Assembly: GCA_902766475.1 (NCBI GenBank)
Contig: CACXDQ010000011.1
Span: 1-6,632, forward strand
Source of the DNA: an uncultured Eubacteriales bacterium
GTDB taxonomy: Bacteria; Bacillota; Clostridia; Christensenellales; Borkfalkiaceae
Reading direction: 5' to 3'
Length of the DNA: 6,632 nt
Of this stretch, positions 5,982 to 6,632 are shown piece by piece. Position 1 is the first letter of the stretch, and each line of letters starts with the position of its first letter. Made by a program: the position numbers and the translations under genes. The notes beneath the pieces were generated by a model. That model did no database searches, was not told where the DNA came from, and saw nothing but the letters and a program-made list of their open reading frames with translations.

Positions 5982-6632
5982 CATTATAAAGGGAATTATC
6001 TTCGATCTTGACGGCGTTTTGCTTTTTACGGATAAATATCATTATATGGCGTGGAAAGCCCTTGCCGATAAACTTAATATTCCGTTCGACGAAAAGGTCA
6101 ACGACAGGCTTCGCGGCGTTTCGAGAATGGACAGCTTGGAAATAATTTTATCCTATTCCGATCAGACTTTTTCAAGTGCGGAAAAGGAAGTTATGGCTGA
6201 GGAAAAAAACGGGCTGTACCGCTCTTTCTTACAAAAAATGACGCCTTCCGACGTTTCGGACGAAACGAGGGCGGTGCTTGAAAAATTGAGGGAAATGGGC
6301 TTAAAACTTGCGATAGGCTCTTCGTCAAAAAATACGCCGCTCATTTTGGAAAAGACAGACCTCGCAAAATATTTTCACGCCGTGTCCGACGGAAACAATA
6401 TTTCAAGGAGCAAGCCCGACCCCGAAGTGTTTTTAAAGGCGGCGGCTTATCTCAACTTAAAGCCTTCGGAATGTATCGTCGTCGAGGACGCCGAAGCCGG
6501 GATAGACGCCGGCAGAGCGGGCGGTTTTACGACCGTCGGCATAGGCTGTGCGGCGCAATACGAAAAGACCGATCGCCCTATAAGGAGTTTGGCGGAATTG
6601 ATAACGTATGTAAACGGAAAAAAATTTAAAAA
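5971..6632 (+). CDS. pgmB: Beta-phosphoglucomutase (HAD superfamily), 3' end cut by window
   Basis: Converts beta-glucose 1-phosphate to glucose 6-phosphate in the cytoplasm, feeding glycolysis. The frame is open to the window end with 220 codons visible; family members are about 210-225 residues, so only a few residues are missing. All catalytic features of the Lactococcus lactis enzyme are present: FDLDGVL with nucleophile Asp12 and acid/base Asp14, His24 in YHYMAWK, Arg52 in RGVSR, Ser117 and Lys120 in GSSSKN, Lys148 in SKPDPEVF, and Glu172/Asp173 in VEDAEAGI for magnesium. The cap domain is the helical stretch at about 20-90. The only ATG near the start is at 5971, inside the GH78-like gene (11-base overlap, different frame); upstream there is only a weak GAGAAAG at 5960-5966, so translation is probably coupled. 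In Firmicutes this gene usually accompanies a disaccharide phosphorylase such as GH65, which is not in the window. Confidence 0.93.
   Translation, partial: MKNDIIKGIIFDLDGVLLFTDKYHYMAWKALADKLNIPFDEKVNDRLRGVSRMDSLEIILSYSDQTFSSAEKEVMAEEKNGLYRSFLQKMTPSDVSDETRAVLEKLREMGLKLAIGSSSKNTPLILEKTDLAKYFHAVSDGNNISRSKPDPEVFLKAAAYLNLKPSECIVVEDAEAGIDAGRAGGFTTVGIGCAAQYEKTDRPIRSLAELITYVNGKKFK

Noticed and set aside
5553..6042. Minus-strand open frames opposite the GH78-like gene and pgmB start
   Set aside because: They have no recognisable domain and lie opposite well-supported genes; taken as shadows.
1..6632. CRISPR arrays, tRNA or rRNA genes, insertion sequences, defence genes
   Set aside because: No repeat arrays, transposase-like frames, or RNA-gene signatures were seen; the window is fully accounted for by metabolic and transport genes.

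Overview
The window is a stretch of a single plus-strand operon for uptake and intracellular breakdown of a carbohydrate, probably from a Gram-positive anaerobe of the Clostridia type. The grounds are AGGAGG-type ribosome binding sites, a lipoprotein rather than a free periplasmic binding protein, heavy use of ATA isoleucine codons at roughly balanced GC, and tightly packed genes that are largely overlapping or nearly so. A finer taxonomic placement is not supportable from the sequence alone. All six genes point the same way; both window edges cut through a gene.

Layout: (1) 1-423, C-terminal part of a sugar-type ABC permease (RbsC/BPD_transp_2 family), 5' end outside the window. (2) 492-1694, a lipoprotein sugar-binding protein. 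(3) A perfect 11-bp hairpin at 1715-1743. (4) 1771-2826, a second, complete permease of the same family. (5) 2839-4533, a cytoplasmic two-domain GH3 enzyme with a NagZ-type His/Asp catalytic dyad. (6) 4533-5981, a compact cytoplasmic GH78-like (alpha-L-rhamnosidase superfamily) enzyme. (7) 5971-6632, a beta-phosphoglucomutase (pgmB), nearly complete but still open at the window end. No gene-free gap exceeds about 80 bases.

How they fit together: the lipoprotein would capture a small glycoside or oligosaccharide outside the cell, the two different permeases would form a heterodimeric channel (the ATPase is not in the window and is expected upstream), and the GH3 and GH78-like enzymes, neither of which has a signal peptide, would cut the imported sugar inside the cell. 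The beta-phosphoglucomutase suggests that part of the sugar is released as beta-glucose 1-phosphate by a phosphorylase that should lie nearby but is not seen here. The true substrate is not determined by the sequence. A beta-GlcNAc-containing or a rhamnose-containing glycoside are both possible.

I see no CRISPR, tRNA, rRNA, insertion sequence or phage feature. I do not see evidence of a radically new system; the most interesting aspects are the unusual pairing of enzymes, their altered active-site residues, and the signs of stepped-up expression of the binding protein.
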